Shown one piece after another: positions 63,234 through 64,000 of a stretch of DNA of 64,000 nt. Source of the stretch: Thiomonas sp. FB-Cd. GTDB lineage: Bacteria > Pseudomonadota > Gammaproteobacteria > Burkholderiales > Burkholderiaceae_C. The notes under the pieces are model-generated. The model made no database searches, was not told where the DNA came from, and was given only the letters and a program-made list of their open reading frames with translations. How positions within the stretch are numbered: the first letter of the stretch is position 1; every line of letters begins with the position of its first letter. The translations under genes were made by a program, and so were the position numbers. The stretch lies in assembly GCF_000733775.1 (NCBI RefSeq), contig NZ_JPOE01000002.1, forward strand, positions 1,178,001 through 1,242,000. Reading direction: 5' to 3'.

Positions 63234-64000
63234 ATGAACCCATCCGCCACCGCTGGCCTGCCCCAGGCGCTGCGTCTGTTTCTTGCGCGCATAAGCCACC
63301 ATTGGCGCAAGCCAGTAGACCGTACCGCGTTCTCGCAAACGGGACCTATGGACCGCCGCACCATCATGCTGCCAATGATTGGCAACCAGCAGGGCAAGAG
63401 CTACTACGAGGTCGCCGAGATGTGGGCACGTGAGCGCTTGCGCGCAAAGCGCCACCTGCAGGAGATCCTCGACGGCACGATCGATTCCGGAGATCCGGAC
63501 CATGCGGCCAGTTCATTCGCCTGCGAGTTGGGCATCTGGTTGCGTTTTGTCGACATGCCCGGAATTGCCCACACAATTGACGATCTGCGCATGTGGCACG
63601 ATCACTGGCACCAGGAGCTCGCGAGGTTGATCGACCTTGCCAATCAGGCAGAGCGCACTGCGGTTGACACAGCGATGAAGCCCGGGCGTGGCCCTTGGGC
63701 GTACGCCAGCCGCCGCGTCACCCAGTTGCTTGAGGCATTGTGGGTCGACAAGGCTCCGATCGCGCTGAAGCTACAGCTCCCGACTGCGGAGGGGAACTGG
63801 ATTGACGCGGTCCTGCTGCAGGAGTATGAGCAGGGCGCCCGGCTCACGATATCGCTGGAAACCAATTTGAGTGCAGGCATGAAGGTCGGTGTGCGCGACG
63901 TTACGAAGCCCGAGGGGTCAGTGCGCGACTATCGCGTGAAGCTCTGCCGCCTTGGCCAGCGCGGCCCGCAAGATGAGGGCCTGCTCATTGCTTACTTGGT
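63234..64000 (+). CDS. CZB-like protein, cut off by the window end
   Basis: At least 255 residues are open to the right edge with no stop. Residues about 55-140 resemble a CZB-type helical bundle (YYEVAEMWARERLRAKRHLQ, ACELGIWLRF, DDLRMWHDHWHQE), with a Cys and several His where CZB ligands lie. The following part (ALKLQLPTAEGNWIDAVLLQ, KVGVRDVTKPEGSVRDYRVK) looks strand-rich and I cannot name it; it might be a PilZ-like or other beta domain. No receptor hairpin is seen in the visible part. It starts 12 bases after the preceding receptor, so it is in the same operon. Confidence 0.6.
   Translation, partial: MNPSATAGLPQALRLFLARISHHWRKPVDRTAFSQTGPMDRRTIMLPMIGNQQGKSYYEVAEMWARERLRAKRHLQEILDGTIDSGDPDHAASSFACELGIWLRFVDMPGIAHTIDDLRMWHDHWHQELARLIDLANQAERTAVDTAMKPGRGPWAYASRRVTQLLEALWVDKAPIALKLQLPTAEGNWIDAVLLQEYEQGARLTISLETNLSAGMKVGVRDVTKPEGSVRDYRVKLCRLGQRGPQDEGLLIAYL

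Noticed and set aside
1..64000. rRNA, tRNA, insertion sequences, prophage or integration sites
   Set aside because: None recognised anywhere in the window; gene content is flagellar, chemotactic and Pel throughout.

Overview
ORGANISM. The window is GC-rich and nearly wall-to-wall coding. It comes from a flagellated Gram-negative proteobacterium. Three things point to the Gammaproteobacteria / Acidithiobacillia / Betaproteobacteria area: a flagellar set with sigma-54 type enhancer-binding proteins and sigma-54 and sigma-28 promoter-like sites, L- and P-ring genes, and a Pel exopolysaccharide operon. I cannot name a genus from the sequence alone. No rRNA, tRNA, CRISPR array, insertion sequence or prophage gene is visible. 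LAYOUT. (1) 1-7020, plus strand: the distal part of a Pel operon, pelB (3' end only, with an apparent frameshift), pelC, pelD, pelE, pelF, pelG. (2) 7035-16334, minus strand: flagellar basal-body / C-ring / export-ATPase operon fliE-F-G-H-I-J-K-L-M-N, with an apparent frameshift near the 3' end of fliF. (3) 16408-18943, minus: two sigma-54 activators, both without receiver domains. (4) 19050-26032, minus: SPOR-domain protein, orphan MotD, tPilZ-like protein, fliS, fliD, flaG and fliC. (5) 26127-30362, minus: an unusual four-gene cassette made of a diguanylate cyclase, a degenerate-HPt / (QP)20 / CheW-like fusion, a CheW-like protein and a membrane coiled-coil protein. It looks like a chemosensory array without a kinase. 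(6) 30567-42973: flgA (minus), divergent from flgB-C-D-E-F-G-H-I-J, a FlgN-like gene, flgK and flgL (plus). (7) 43013-48673, plus: a multi-domain methyltransferase/glycosyltransferase probably acting on flagellin, an EAL-HDOD protein and a YcgR-type PilZ brake. (8) 48650-50289, minus: flgM-flgN-csrA-fliW. (9) 50466-52274, minus: motA-motB. (10) 52502-64000, plus: chemotaxis operon cheY, cheZ, cheA, a helical protein, an ODP-type diiron metallo-beta-lactamase-fold protein, three chemoreceptors without transmembrane segments, cheV, and a CZB-like protein cut off by the window end. HOW IT WORKS TOGETHER. The region combines the sessile programme (Pel polysaccharide) with the motile one (flagellum and chemotaxis). 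It carries several c-di-GMP-linked proteins: PelD, tPilZ, DGC, EAL-HDOD, YcgR and possibly the FleQ-like activator. Sigma-54-like boxes lie before fliE, flgB and one activator. Sigma-28-like boxes with a shared local variant (T-C-A-A-G-T-T-T / G-Y-C-G-T-Y-A-A) lie before fliD, fliC, flgM and cheY, and a weaker one before motA. This gives a classical three-tier flagellar hierarchy, with FlgM as anti-sigma-28 and FliW-CsrA as a post-transcriptional layer. Not in the window: pelA, fliA, flhA/B/F, fliO/P/Q/R, fleS, motC, cheR, cheB and a standard cheW for the cheA operon.
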